Positions 1-10,689 of a stretch of 26,886 bases of DNA are shown here, one piece after another. The notes under the pieces are model-generated. The model made no database searches. It was not told where the DNA came from and was given only the letters and a program-made list of their open reading frames with translations. How positions within the stretch are numbered: position 1 is the first letter of the stretch; each line of letters starts with the position of its first letter. The stretch is from Jaapia argillacea MUCL 33604 (Eukaryota > Basidiomycota > Agaricomycetes > Jaapiales > Jaapiaceae): the NCBI GenBank assembly GCA_000697665.1, contig KL197785.1, positions 1 to 26,886 of the forward strand, in the 5' to 3' direction. Both the position numbers and the translations under genes were made by a program.

Positions 1-2
1 AC

Positions 3-802
3 TTGCAGAAGAACAAACCAACTAAAACTCAATTGAAAGAACAAAATAATAAAGACAATCTCAAACCCAAAAATGTAGAAAGTATGAATTCTAAAGTCAA
101 ATGCAATACAACTTCTTCACATGAACTCAAAACAAAAAGAAAATGTAATGATGAATCAGAGAACAGACCAAGAAAAAAACTGAAAACTATGCACACACAA
201 AATGAAAAAAAGAGAAAATTAGATCCAGATGATGGCAATCAGCCACGTAAAAAAGGAAGAGTACCTTCACAACCATTATCAGTGATGTGGAACAACAACA
301 GCTGTGCATTTGATGCTGCAATAGTTATACTGCATTCTATATGGAATGATCACAAAGATGACTGGACTACTACACAAAAGCTACCTGTGAATTTAGCAAT
401 GAAAGATTATTTCATGGGTTTCAAGAAATAGACAATCAAGAGAGCAACCTAGAAACTGTAAGAAACACCCTACATGAACATACAGATGATACTGGCAATA
501 GTTACAACTTTATCAATGTATGCAAACACATTCTCCATACAAAAAAATCTACTGCCCCTATGTTATTCAAATGCAATACTTGTAATCATAATTGGATTAA
601 TGCAAATTTTTCTGACGGAGTGCTAACTTGTAATCCTTTAGTAAATAATGCAGATAATGGTGATCTGTCTACGACATTGTTCATACAAACTATATTTCAG
701 CAAAGTACAACACCTTGCATTAAAAGAAGATGCACAGGCAACACATCAGTTATACTAGACTATATAAAAGTGAAATTCTGCACCCATTTCAGCAATGGAT
801 AA
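3..802 (+). pseudogene. Broken ubiquitin-protease-like gene, 5' end outside window
   Basis: I see an open frame running in from the left edge to a stop at 429-431. It has a Lys/Arg-rich, probably nuclear-targeting N-terminal region (residues ~1-88, several KKRK/RKK clusters) followed by a WNNNSCAFDAA motif. This motif resembles the catalytic Cys box of USP-type cysteine proteases (N..C..D/N). The reading then continues in another frame from about 410: residues after a HGFQEI stretch run on through 560-763 and include CNTC, a CxxC pair like the zinc-binding insertion of USPs. One indel near 405-415 therefore breaks the gene. The last ~13 codons (764-802) belong to the neighbouring tandem repeat, so the 3' half is missing; no His box is seen. 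Catalytic family is inferred from motif shape only; a transposon-borne copy is plausible. Confidence 0.45.
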
Positions 803-1250
803 TTGAGTATGTTGTTCACTCCCAATGATGCCCGTGTCCAAGAGTGCCTCGGCCTGAGTGCTTCAGCCTCATGTAGGGTATTTATATCCTTTGAAAACAG
901 ATCCGGAGCCTGTGCATTGTTTTAGAGAGCCACATAAAAGTCAGATTCTGCACCCATTCCAGCAAAGGATAATTGAGTATGTTCTCAGCACCTAGTAATG
1001 CCCATGTCCAAGAGTGCCTCGGCCTGAGTGCTTCGGCCTCATGTAGGGTATTTATATCCTTTGAAAACAGATCTGGAGCCTGTGCATTGTTTTAGAGAGC
1101 CACATAAAAGTCAGATTCTGCACCCATTCCAGCAAAGGATAATTGAGTATGTTCTCAACACCTAGTAATGCCCGTGTCTGAGAGTGCCTCGGTCTGAGTG
1201 CTTCGGCCTGATTTAGGGTATTTATATCCTTTGAAAACAGATCCGGAGCC
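764..1250. repeat. Tandem repeat, 170-bp period, about 2.9 copies
   Basis: Three near-identical units are visible. The segment ending TTCTG of 'AAATTCTG/AGATTCTG' falls at 773-780, 943-950 and 1113-1120. The segment 'ATCCGGAGCC' (or ATCTGGAGCC) falls at 901, 1071 and 1241. Both give an exact 170-bp spacing. The first unit overlaps the end of the upstream protease-like reading frame and supplies its apparent stop. The third unit ends at 1250, where the sequence diverges. No coding function is evident. Confidence 0.92.
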
Positions 1251-2065
1251 CACACTGTTCAGCTATTTAACCCCTTTACTAACCCACCAACCGATGCTAC
1301 CAAAGGCCGATGTTTACGAGTGAACCGACACCAGTTGACAGAGGTTGATAATGTACAGGCCGGCATGTATTACTAGCGGTGTGGCCGCCCTCATATGTGT
1401 TGGTTGGTAGTGTGTCGGCCATCATGACCTAGGTTCACTGATAGCCTGTCAGCCATCCCATGCCTTCAACGAGGCGGCCCATTTAGCAGGCTTGAGATAC
1501 CGCAGCGGCCGCCATCTGCAAAGTACAGGATCTTAATATATTTCTTTTTGTAGCCATCACAGGGTATCATCAGGGTGATAGCTAGATAGGTTGATACCAT
1601 CGTAGTTGCCGACAGGGACACACAGTTCTCCTCAAAGGTCAGATTGCTGAACAAATCAGGTAGGAGGGGTGTTGCCGAGGCGATCGAGATAATCAAGGAC
1701 GAGGAGGTGATTCAGGCTTTTCGTTCACAGTCAGGAGCATTGATCCCTAACTAGTGGGTCAGTAGTTGGGTTAGGGAGGCATGTGGATATGTTGATTTGG
1801 ACATATTTTCATTGTTCATCAGTAGAAGCAGGTGATCAGAGTCACTTACAGTGGCCGATGGCATGGCTCGGAGGTGTATCTACTGCTTATCGGTATGGAA
1901 AGGCTGTGCATTGGGATTAAGGTGATTTTGTTGTTTGTCAGGCTTGGAGATGGTCGTAGGACAATTATGGAAGTGTATAAAATAGCTCAGAGGATTGGTT
2001 GTCCCTGCAATCCATTTCAATGTCAGTGGAGTTAGGCCTGGTGCATTCACATATGTCTTGTAGCA
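1251..2065. other. Gene-poor stretch, no supported gene
   Basis: I find no family motif and no frame that can be joined into a convincing gene on either strand. Open frames at 1466-1696 (minus) and 1832-2035 (plus) are short and without recognisable composition. It probably consists of old transposon debris. Confidence 0.4.
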
Positions 2066-2643
2066 TCACCTATCCATCATAGAATGCCAATGCAATATCG
2101 CTGATGACAGAGCAAAATAACCCCCAAGTTGTGGAAGTCCAACTTTCCCCTCAGTAGTACCCTTCCCCAAGACAGTTGTGTCCAACCCTTCAGTATACTG
2201 GAAGACAATCACTGTCCGAATGGCTGCTCCATGTCCATTGGTCTGCGCTCTAAACTTGCTCCGAGAGGTGGGATAAATGACGATATTGTACCGAATATAA
2301 CGTGATATATGGGTTTCTGAACATTGTATTTGGAGAGAAAAATTACAGCCTAGTAGCATCAGGGCCATTGAGCAAGATTACCAACAAGGGACATTATACA
2401 GCGCCACAGAAGCGGAGCAATTGGCATAACAAGTTTCATACAGTCAATTGCCGGTCTAATTGTTTATCGGGGTTAGCTACAGGGATTGGAAGCATGCAAT
2501 TAGACAGGATTGCCAATCAATGGCTTGTTGAGTTCGGCATTGACTCTGGTGTCAGACCAAGTCCTCGGAGAATATCAGCCTGTTGGGATACAGCCTGTTT
2601 GTGTGCTTGGAATGGACTTGGCACATATTCATTCCAGTCATAA
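2066..2643 (-). pseudogene. Degraded coding remnant, unrecognised
   Basis: Read on the minus strand, 2643 down to about 2300 gives a protein-like frame (for example SPFQAHKQAVSQQADILRG near its start) interrupted by TGA and TAA codons. It is followed in a different frame by an open stretch of about 75 codons ending at 2066, with motifs such as QTNGHGAA and LPQLGGYFAL. The composition looks like real protein, but I do not recognise the family. The multiple stops and the frame change argue for a decayed copy. Uncertain: the two halves may not belong to the same gene. Confidence 0.3.
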
Positions 2644-2738
2644 TCTCCCTAAAGGCGGTGAAAGATGAGAACAGAGGAAAGCAATGTGATTGCTTGGCAA
2701 AAAACAGTGTAATACAATGTAGTTGATCTCAGAGGTAT

Positions 2739-3903
2739 CTATTCTTTCAGGGGGTCCATGATCCCACAATAGCGTTCAAGACCCTCATACAACTTCACCA
2801 ACATCCCCCAAGCCTCGAAATACCTCGCTGTCAAAACCTCTAGCTGGGCATGGTGATGAAAAAGTAGCCTGCGGAGTGCATGCATCTGGACGCCATTGGT
2901 GATGTGGGGCTGAAAGGGAGTTTGGTTGAGACCCTGAATTCGGCCAAGAAGCCTGGATGGAGGTTCTTGGGTGACAAAATTGGCTCTGGGTGTGAGACAG
3001 GTGGTTATGTCGGGAAGGAAGGCCTCAATCTCCCTCAGGATACGGTCCATCTCCAAGTGCTCATGGTCCTAGGACATGAAAGGAATATAAGGATATAAGT
3101 GACAGTGGTAGAAAAGGACAGCTTACAACTGAAACCCATTGGGGGTTCTCAGTACACCACTGCTGGGTCATGAGATCACACTCCCGAGGGAAAGCGGTTC
3201 TGGGGTTTGAGGCAACGTGAGGTCGGAAGGTGTCAGGAACACCTCTGACACAAACCCATTTGATTGAAGCACTCTAAGTGGGAAATGAGCAGATTCAAAA
3301 AGAATGTGGTATATACACACAGTCAACCCTACTCTGGCCAGAAACTCATTGACGCCCTGACTGACATGTGGAGAAGCAAACCATTGGGGGAGCTGTAGGA
3401 AAGGGTTGCTGATGGTTTTTGCGAATTCAGGGCATCCGGTGAGGGCCTCAACTACCAGGGTCCAGTTGGCAGGAATTCGGGCAGCATCATGGACGAGGTC
3501 TGCATTGAAAAAGAACTGGTAGGCAAAGGATAAGGCCGAGCTTGGTCAAAACTTGGCAAGAGAGGACTTCAAGGCATTGTGCCAGACCATGTTGCCAAGA
3601 ATCTACAAATAGGTTAGGTCCTTCACCAGAGACGAAGCACAGGTGACTCACCAACTCGGCTTGCATGCCAGAGACCCATTCCAGGCGAACTCGGTCCACT
3701 GGACAGCCATCAGGATATTGTCTTGTATACAACTGGCCAGCCTCGAGCAGCCTTTGACCCAGTGCCATATAGTAACTCTCGAGATACTCATGCACATTGC
3801 TTCAGCTGAGTCGTTTGGGTTCTGGGTCAGGGAGCAGTGAAGCTAGGTGCGCAAGGCAGGAGGGGAGTGCAGCGACATGTGTGTTGGGAGTTGAGTGATC
3901 CAT
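2739..3903 (-). pseudogene. Accessory gene B, paralogue of gene A, four exons
   Basis: Family not recognised. The start ATG is at 3903. Exons 3903-3652, 3602-3321, 3273-3127 and 3068-2739 join in phase 0 with GT..AG introns of 47-58 bp to give about 336 codons ending in TAG. Visible motifs: HEYLESYY, LYTRQYPDGC and WVSGMQAEL in exon 1, YQFFFNADL in exon 2, RPHVASNPRTAFP in exon 3. Each has a counterpart in gene A (HEFL, LYGEQYPEGC, WFIGMRGEL, YQFFFDNAHL, AFPWER). Exon lengths 282/147/330 nt compare with 279/144/327 in A, so the two are old tandem duplicates. Two in-frame TGA codons (3802-3804 and 3546-3548) interrupt the reading; the second is at the same codon as in gene A. No signal peptide or membrane segment is evident. 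Probably an accessory gene of the transposon; the role is unknown. Confidence 0.6.
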
Positions 3904-4236
3904 TGAACAGTAGAAGATTGAGTGTCAAGCAGAGGAAAAATAGACCAAACGAGTCCAGTATGTCAGACTGCATCCTGTGAGGCACGTGACTTGGAACAAT
4001 GAAACGGTTGGTTGGAGGATGAATCCCTCATCCCCAACATTATTTTATGAGGGTAGAGCGGCTGTAGTGTAAAGATTTTCAAGCATATGAATTGTGATTG
4101 ACAAGTAAACCGCCGTACAACTATATGCTAGACAATGGTAACTGAGGACAAACTGCCAAGCACCGGTGCATCGGTCGGAGGTGAGCATGGCTCAGAAAAA
4201 CGCTTGGCGTGAAATTGTAAAGAGGGAGAGTATAGG
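3904..4236. other. Intergenic stretch between genes A and B
   Basis: This ~330 bp lies between the stop of gene A and the start of gene B, both on the minus strand. It would hold B's promoter and A's 3' end. I see no clear TATA box and no open frame worth calling. A short GC-rich ACCGGTGCATCGGTCGG stretch at about 4161 is faintly like the ACCGA/TCGGT motifs further right. Confidence 0.4.
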
Positions 4237-5642
4237 TCAAAGCAGAAACTCAGGAAAGTCTTTCATCACCTGTCTATGTTTATTAAGCTCTGCAAGAAGA
4301 GTGACAGTGGTTTGCGTGGCCTCCATAAACCAGGTGTGGGCAACGTCTACACCCCATTTGGTGACAGTGAGTGTCTTCCTCATGGCATGGAGCTGGGGAC
4401 CATCTGTGAACCGAGGAAGAGTGTAGGTGGCGTTTAATGCCTGCCTCCGAGCAAGGACCTCGGCGAATGGGGTATTGATGGGTATGATGTACGCCTGTTG
4501 GTCAGGCAGTAGAGCATCAAATGCCTCCCCAAACAAAACATCTAAACCACAATCGGCGTTCGTCTATGGAATTGGTAAGCAACATGGAATAACATTGAGG
4601 ACAAAGGTTGCTTACAGGCATGATGGGAGAATGTGTGCTTCGCCATGCATTACCTAGGACGTGCCTCTCCCAAGGGAAAGCGTTCTCAAGGGTCAAATAA
4701 GCCCTAGGCCTGACAGACTCTGGAACCCAGGCATGCATGACCCATGCAAGGGTATCCGACTATGATCGTTGAAAATAAGAACGCGACGTCACAGTGAGTG
4801 AAATACTACACACAGTCAAGCTGACAGTGGCCAAATACATGGGGACGGATATTTTCACATCGGCATTGGACCACCAGTGAGGAAGGGCCATGAAGGAATT
4901 GAAGTCCGGTGACTCCTCGAGTAGCTCTGATTGGAGAGCTTCATGAAGCGTGTCCCAAACTGGTAGAACAGAGGCAGCGTTCAAGTGAGCGTTGTCGAAA
5001 AAGAATTGGTAGAAAGTGTTGAAGTAGGGTGAGGGTCAGACATCGGTGTATCCAGCAGCGACGGCACGTCTGTAGACAATGTTCCCAACGGTCTGTGCAA
5101 TGTCTTCAGCATCGGCCCTGCTACCAGGAAGGGAGACATACCAGTTCCCCCCGCATGCCAATGAACCACATTTCTCTAGCTAAACTATCTGAACAACCTT
5201 CTGGATACTGCTCGCCGTACAGTAGAGCAGCGGCATTCAACCTCCAAGCAAGGGTGTCGTAGAATGGGGGAAGAAATTCATGGGCCTCAACGGTGACGAG
5301 TTGGTCCCGATCCTGTTCAGGTAGCAAACTTGCGATAAGCTGCCTAAAGCTGGCCTTGGTGCAGTGAGATCTATCAACAATGGCAGAAAACATTTTGGAT
5401 AGTCTGAGGTGGCGGTGTGGAGACGGGAAAGAGGAGAACTGAGGCATTGACAATGAGGCCAAATCCAACAAAGTGGATGGGCCAGAGTCGGCCGAACGCA
5501 CTGCCATTCTGAGAGGAGCGTGCTTGAGGACGTCAGAGTAACTGATTTTATGGACTTGACGTTTCTCTTTGAAGTGCTGACTCGGCACATGAACGCAGAC
5601 TTGGTCACTTGGTGAGGGACGTTCTAGTGTCATGGCGTACAT
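4237..5642 (-). pseudogene. Accessory gene A, paralogue of gene B, four exons
   Basis: Family not recognised. Exons 5642-5142, 5092-4814, 4759-4616 and 4563-4237 join in phase 0 to about 416 codons. The introns are 49, 54 and 52 bp, and the first has exactly the same length as in gene B. ATG at 5642 is preferred, with 5633 as an in-frame alternative. Exon 1 is longer than in B and has a Ser/Leu-rich N-terminus before the shared core (LYGEQYPEGC ... WFIGMRGEL). Exon 2 carries YQFFFDNAHL and LPHWWSNADV; the last exon has LPRFTDGPQLHAMRKTL, matching B's ITNGVQMHALRRLL. A single in-frame TGA (5036-5038) sits at codon 19 of exon 2, identical in position to one of B's. Without it the gene would be complete. 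A soluble protein is likely; function unknown. Confidence 0.6.
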
Positions 5643-5740
5643 AACTATGACCCAACGAACTGAGAATATCAAGGAAAGTGTGAATTAGACTCATTTCAAT
5701 TTGCATTTCTACTTCTCATTGTTGCAGTCGTAGTCATGCA

Positions 5741-5840
5741 AAGCTGACTCGGTGGGCACATGACCGACTCGGTGGGCTTATGACTGACTTGGTGGGCGTA
5801 TGACCGACTCGGTGGGTGTATGACCGACTCAGTGTGAATA
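5741..5840. repeat. 20-bp minisatellite, five units, TGACCGACTCGGTGGGCNTA
   Basis: Units start at 5741 (variant), 5761, 5781, 5801 and 5821, spaced by exactly 20 bp, with consensus TGACCGACTCGGTGGGCNTA. Each holds the near-palindrome ACCGA-C-TCGGT (CCG-N3-CGG). Further single copies follow to the right: CACCGAGTTGGTG near 5862, GCCGACTTGGTG near 5973, CCAACTCGGTT near 6164. The array begins about 100 bp upstream of gene A's start codon. Confidence 0.85.
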
Positions 5841-6407
5841 GGACAACTACAACTTCGGGTCACCGAGTTGGTGCATGTGAAATGAAGATTTTGGCCATGC
5901 AATCAGGATACGAGACATTGTTTACCGTAAAACCAAAAGTTACTCACTCTAGGATGGAAATCTGTGCTTTCCATGTGCCGACTTGGTGAGATGATGGTCC
6001 CTGTATGCCTCGATGCCACTGGGGTGTTTGGGTGTGCAAGGTTACACCCGCAACAACGGCAGATGTTACAGAACGTATGAATGAGCGAATAAAGTGTGAT
6101 ATTCACCCATGGAATCACCGTGATTCTAATTTTGTACATCTGGACTCAGCGATTGGATCCCACCCAACTCGGTTAAATCTTGACCTGGGCCAGTACAATG
6201 ATCCATCCTGCATGAAAGAAATGGAAGTTGTATGAGCTACGGAATAGCTGCAGTGATCTGCACTGTACAGCTATGAGCACGATAATCATCCATGTTTGGT
6301 TGATCGTGAATCAGCGTGACACTAGCAGCAAGGAATAAGGCCAACGTGCACGTGGTGTAATGAATTTATCTTAGACACACAGTGGGATTTATAAAGATGG
6401 AAGCATG
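5841..6407. other. Intergenic stretch between the minisatellite and the transposase 3' end
   Basis: Apart from the scattered ACTCGGT-like motifs noted with the minisatellite, I see no gene. The small open frames here (5903-6139 minus, 6005-6235 plus) lack protein-like composition and lie over repeats. A transposon boundary could lie here, but I could not find a terminal inverted repeat. Confidence 0.4.
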
Positions 6408-9400
6408 TCAACTGGAATCGTAGAATACTTCTGACGACTCAGATGGTGAATCTGCTTCAGAATCACCCTCAGGCCAACGGTCTGATTCAGCCTCGGAGAG
6501 CTCCTCTGATGGCCCTGAAGGTTTGTTCATGGACAAGCAGTCGATATCAGGGGGAGGGTGAATAAGCTTCACTTGACCAAACTCGAGTTCGGCTGCTGTG
6601 CAGGAGCTTGCCCACATTGCTGCCTGACGAAGAGCGTATCATTTGTGTCCTGGAGTTGGAGACTGGGATATGTCATTGCTTCGGGATAACCAAGTTCCTC
6701 TCCGATGCATGAAATAGTTGCACACCCATTTCATCTTGTGCATGACAAGCATTATTTCTTCTTCCCATCTATCCCACATAGCTTTAGCACAAAGCCAATG
6801 CAGGCAAACAACTGCAACAGATCCTCAACATTTTGCCCAATAACTGTGAGACAGTAGACCTACAGTTCAATAGATGGTTTCCCTTCTCCTTCTCGTCACC
6901 GATGCTCCAAATCCAGGGCAATACGGTGTTCTGGGTGCCACGTTTGTGGTGATCATCAATTATTCCGGTCGTGACTCAGCAGTTGCCTTTTTCGAGGATT
7001 TGATACTTCTCTAGCAGGGTACTGGATGTGCCGAGATAAATCATCGCCTGACGACACTGGGCATATATTCAGGCCTGCTTCTGCACCTGAACCTCCTGCT
7101 GAGAGACCAATCCCCAGCTACAGGTCTTCTTCGATTAACTCTTGTAGTTTCAGATGTATTTACGAAAGATGTAGGATTTGTTGCTGAGGGCAACTTGGAT
7201 ATGGGACAATGTCTCGTTGGCTTGGCCTGTGTGGAGGGTCAGTTCTCACTTTGCCAACTTCAAAATCGTGCGGTTCTTGCAAGCTTTGAGACCAATTGTA
7301 GATGGAAGTGTCATGGGAAGCTTTTCTGCAGGATCTTTGCAGTCATCAAAATCTTCTGGCTCAAATACCTCATAAAAAGTTCCATTGCCATCATCATCGA
7401 GATTGTCAAACTGAATGCCGTAATCGAACTCAGGAGCTTCTTCTGGCAGGTCGGCAATTTGCCCAAGGTACTTGAATAAATTCTCGTTGTGCAATTTGAT
7501 TCAGTCCCGCAGTCGGCGCCGACAATCCTCGATGTTATTTCTCTTTGCGGCTGTGGGACGACAGCCGAGTTTTCGAATCTCAGCTGCCAGTTCCAGTCTG
7601 CAAGATATAAGGTCAGTGTAAGCCATGTGATCTCACAAATAAATACACTCACTGAACTTCCTGAATTCGCATCCCATTGGAGATCCAACTCGCTGACCCA
7701 CGGATCGGTCCATTCCCCGACTCCTTGTTGACTGTTAGCTGAATCTGCAATTCAGCCTTTGTCGGTGCTGATCTCGCATTAGATGGAAGTGGATTCTGGA
7801 AAGATACACTGACCCACCATCCTTAATGCTCGGCCCGTAGATATCCATCTTCGTTATATCCTTCAATCTTCCAGCTTGAGCCGCAGCCTCAGCTCGTCCC
7901 CATGTAATTATATCCTTCTTCGAGGCCCCCTTGCAAATGTTCTCAAATGCCTCAGCGCTCATTTGAACACCACCAAGAGCTTTGACATACTTTTTCGAAA
8001 GAGACAACACTGCAAGCATATGGAGGTTAGGATGGATAATGGTATGTAAATCTAATGGGATGGAAAGCCTCACCAATGTTAAGGAGTTTTTTCCAGTTGC
8101 TGTCATTCATGTGAATATCCAAAGTCTCGGCCCGATGGTTGTTCCCCATGTTCCTGCAACTGGAGGCAATCCAATTTAGAGGCGCCCATAGAGTTTCTAT
8201 AACCTCTCCATCAACCTGGCCCGCACTGGGGATGTAGTTTGGGGAGTATCGGGGTGTGCAAGAGTCCTGATGGCCGTGAATGTGAAACAAGCTGATCCCA
8301 TGTACAATTTCGATCCCCTTAGCCAGTGACAAATGTTTTCGATTCGCAGCTATCCTCCTCAGGAGGTTAACCGCAAACTGGCAGTTGATGTCATACAATG
8401 AGGTAAGGTGACTGAGTCCACCCCGGCCTCCCATGGTCTGCCAAGCTGCTTGGACCAAAGCGTAGTCCATATTCCACTGCCTAGGTTTCGCAAATCAGTT
8501 GAAAACATCCACAGGAAAAACTGATTTAGATCACCGTTCTCCTTTTTGAAAATTTACACACAAATGCGGGCAGAAGGCTCCGTGTCGGCCACAGGCAGCA
8601 GCGCCGATGCCCGTCACTTGGAGACCTTCCGAAGACATATTCCCCATAGAGACTGCCCGAAGATTATTACAGGTTGCTTTCTATGAATGGTCAATTGATT
8701 GGTTTCAGAGATCACCTCGGGATCAGACTCACTTCCTTGATTTCGACCGAATTATGAATTGAATCTTGATATGGTCTGTCTGTGACCATAAACCCACCTC
8801 CATCGGTGAGAGTGGAATCGACATATTTCTGTGTCATTTGCTCCACCTTCATGTTTCCATCAAGATTAAGTATCCTAGTGTACAAATATCCCTTCCTAAT
8901 GAACGGCTGTGAACAAATCATAGTGATAGGAGTTGACAAGATCCTCACCTCTGCTCATCTTCCTTCCAATTGTCTGGTAGATTAATCCCAGGCACGGGAC
9001 ATGCAGCGCACCAAAGGGCTAGCTCTCTGGGTCCAGGGGTTTTGTATGGGCCATGGCCGAAACCATTCCATTTCATAGTCTTCAGATGGCACCATTGTCA
9101 GACAATTCTCATGAATTCTCGATATCTATCCTGTACCTTTGTTCAGCTGAAGCCAGGTCCAGTAAGGCCATCACTTACCTGGTGCAGGAAGGCTGGGTGA
9201 GTAGCCCTTCGGATCATTTGATAGTACTCCCTGGTGTTTGTCTTGAATTCCAGATTTGTGATGTGAAAGTTGTCTAACACTGCAAATGTGAAGGCAGTTC
9301 TCGGTTGTTTCATGCTGCTGGGATATATCCCAGCGTCCAAGAGTTGTTCGAAATCAGCCTTCCGTGCTATGCATCTACAGAAATGAACAACCATGGGGTG

Positions 9401-10462
9401 AACGCCGGTGACATCCACAATATTCATGTTCCTTCCCTCCCCACCATCGATGTTGGGGGGCGATAGGTGTTCAGAGTCGGAGAGTATTTTCTCCAGTTCA
9501 TCAATCCTTTTCCAGTCGCCCTCCTCTTCCTCCTCATCGCTTCCATCATCCTCCCATGCATTCCATTTGTCAACATCATGTATATCTCCATCACTAGATT
9601 CCTGATACTCCTCGACTGATGCCTTCCTACCCCAACACTGGGTATCGGCCTGTCGGACATCTCTAGGGGACCGCAAGTCATCTCGGTCAGTCGGTGGCTC
9701 ATCTTTAGCATCGGCATTGGCATCGACCTGCATCGGCTCGGGAGAGGACATCGGTGGGGAGCTGATCAGCACCGGACTTGGAGTAGAGGTAGATAGACTG
9801 GCCATATCAGGAGTGGATGCTCATTGACTACTCTTGGTTTTCAAGTAGTGATTACTTGGACAACATCTTCCTCCGTGACCAATGTGGAGCTGCACCCCAA
9901 CTTGCCATAACCATGAGGGAGCAAAGAAATCCCCGGTCCACTGTTCAACTCGGTGTAGGGGGTTCTCCATATGAGCATCCTTGCAACACCCTGTGTACAG
10001 AATGGGTTGACTGAGACATCTCAGGCACCTCCAAGTCCCATCTCTGCCACATGTCCAACAAGACCTGGGGTTTGGTGGACCTTCCAATGCCAACAGTCGA
10101 TTGAGGAAGGTGGATATATGGAGTTTCCATTCTTGCATCATGACAGTCGGGGTCTGATGGAGTAAAATCGTCAAAGCCTGAACGTATTTGAGACCTGTAC
10201 ATACCTTTCGAGTTTTGGGCAGCAATCCAGCCATCAGCTCAATCTGTACATTTCCAAAGCCGCCGTCGACTGCGGAACCCGATTCTTGAGAAGGTGTTCC
10301 AAACATCGACTTTGTTGGGCTGGAAAGTGCAGAATTGCTGTTGATACCAGTGATGACTCTTTTTTTCACCTGCAATCGGCCCCTTATGTCTCTGCTTGCA
10401 CTAACTCTTTTTAGTGGAACAATTTGATTCACATTGACCCCGCGTTTTCCCATTGTTGTCAA
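6408..10462 (-). pseudogene. KDZ-family transposase with N-terminal CxC2 cysteine cluster, decayed
   Basis: KDZ transposases cut and paste the element with an RNase H-fold catalytic core. Reading from the ATG at 10462, exon 1 (to 10205) and exon 2 (10153-~9856) carry the CxC2 cluster (CWTC..CLRC..CC, then ENPLHRVEQW). An acidic linker follows (9805-9179), then ~9136-8949, 8895-8733, 8680-8535, 8480-8074, 8009-7814, 7772-7653 and 7597-6408, nearly all with clean GT..AG joins in phase. Catalytic-type motifs: LNLDGNMK (exon from 8895), YDINCQF and DGEVIETLWAPLN (8480-8074). Family hallmarks include HGHQDSCTPRYSPNYIP and PSTIGLKACKNR. Damage: TGA at 9098, 7501, 7246, 7150, 6976 and 6639 (lower coordinates), TAA at 7135, and a 1-nt shift near 6800-6815 before the HWLCAKAMWDRW stretch. 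The join between CxC2 and linker near 9856-9797 is uncertain. An inactive copy is likely. Confidence 0.9.
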
Positions 10463-10550
10463 TCAGCCTAAGCAACTGGAGTTTCGAGATGGGAAGACAG
10501 CGGGAGTGAAGGAAGGCTGTTAGCGAGCACAGTTGTTAAGATGTAGTTCA

Positions 10551-10608
10551 GGGTTAGGCTTCCAGATTAGGGAACTGGTTAGGGTTTGAGACATTTCGGG
10601 TTAGGGTG
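10551..10608 (+). repeat. Telomere-like TTAGGG motifs, four within 58 bp
   Basis: GGGTTAGG (10551), ATTAGGG (10566), GGTTAGGGTTT (10577) and GGGTTAGGG (10598) lie upstream of the transposase start. TTAGGG is the usual basidiomycete telomere repeat, but the copies are not in a regular array, so this may be chance or a degenerate interstitial tract. Confidence 0.4.
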
Positions 10609-10689
10609 CAATTTGAGCTCCAATCCCTCAACTCAACTTGCCAATGCAAAGAAAGTAATCACTGCACATGATGCTAGGTTAGACAGTTA

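Noticed and set aside
2302-2643. Plus-strand open frame of 113 codons
   Set aside because: The opposite strand has the more protein-like composition; no family motif on this strand and no supporting splice context.
5741-5840. CRISPR-like array from the 20-bp repeats
   Set aside because: The units are directly adjacent with no unique spacers, and the genome is eukaryotic.
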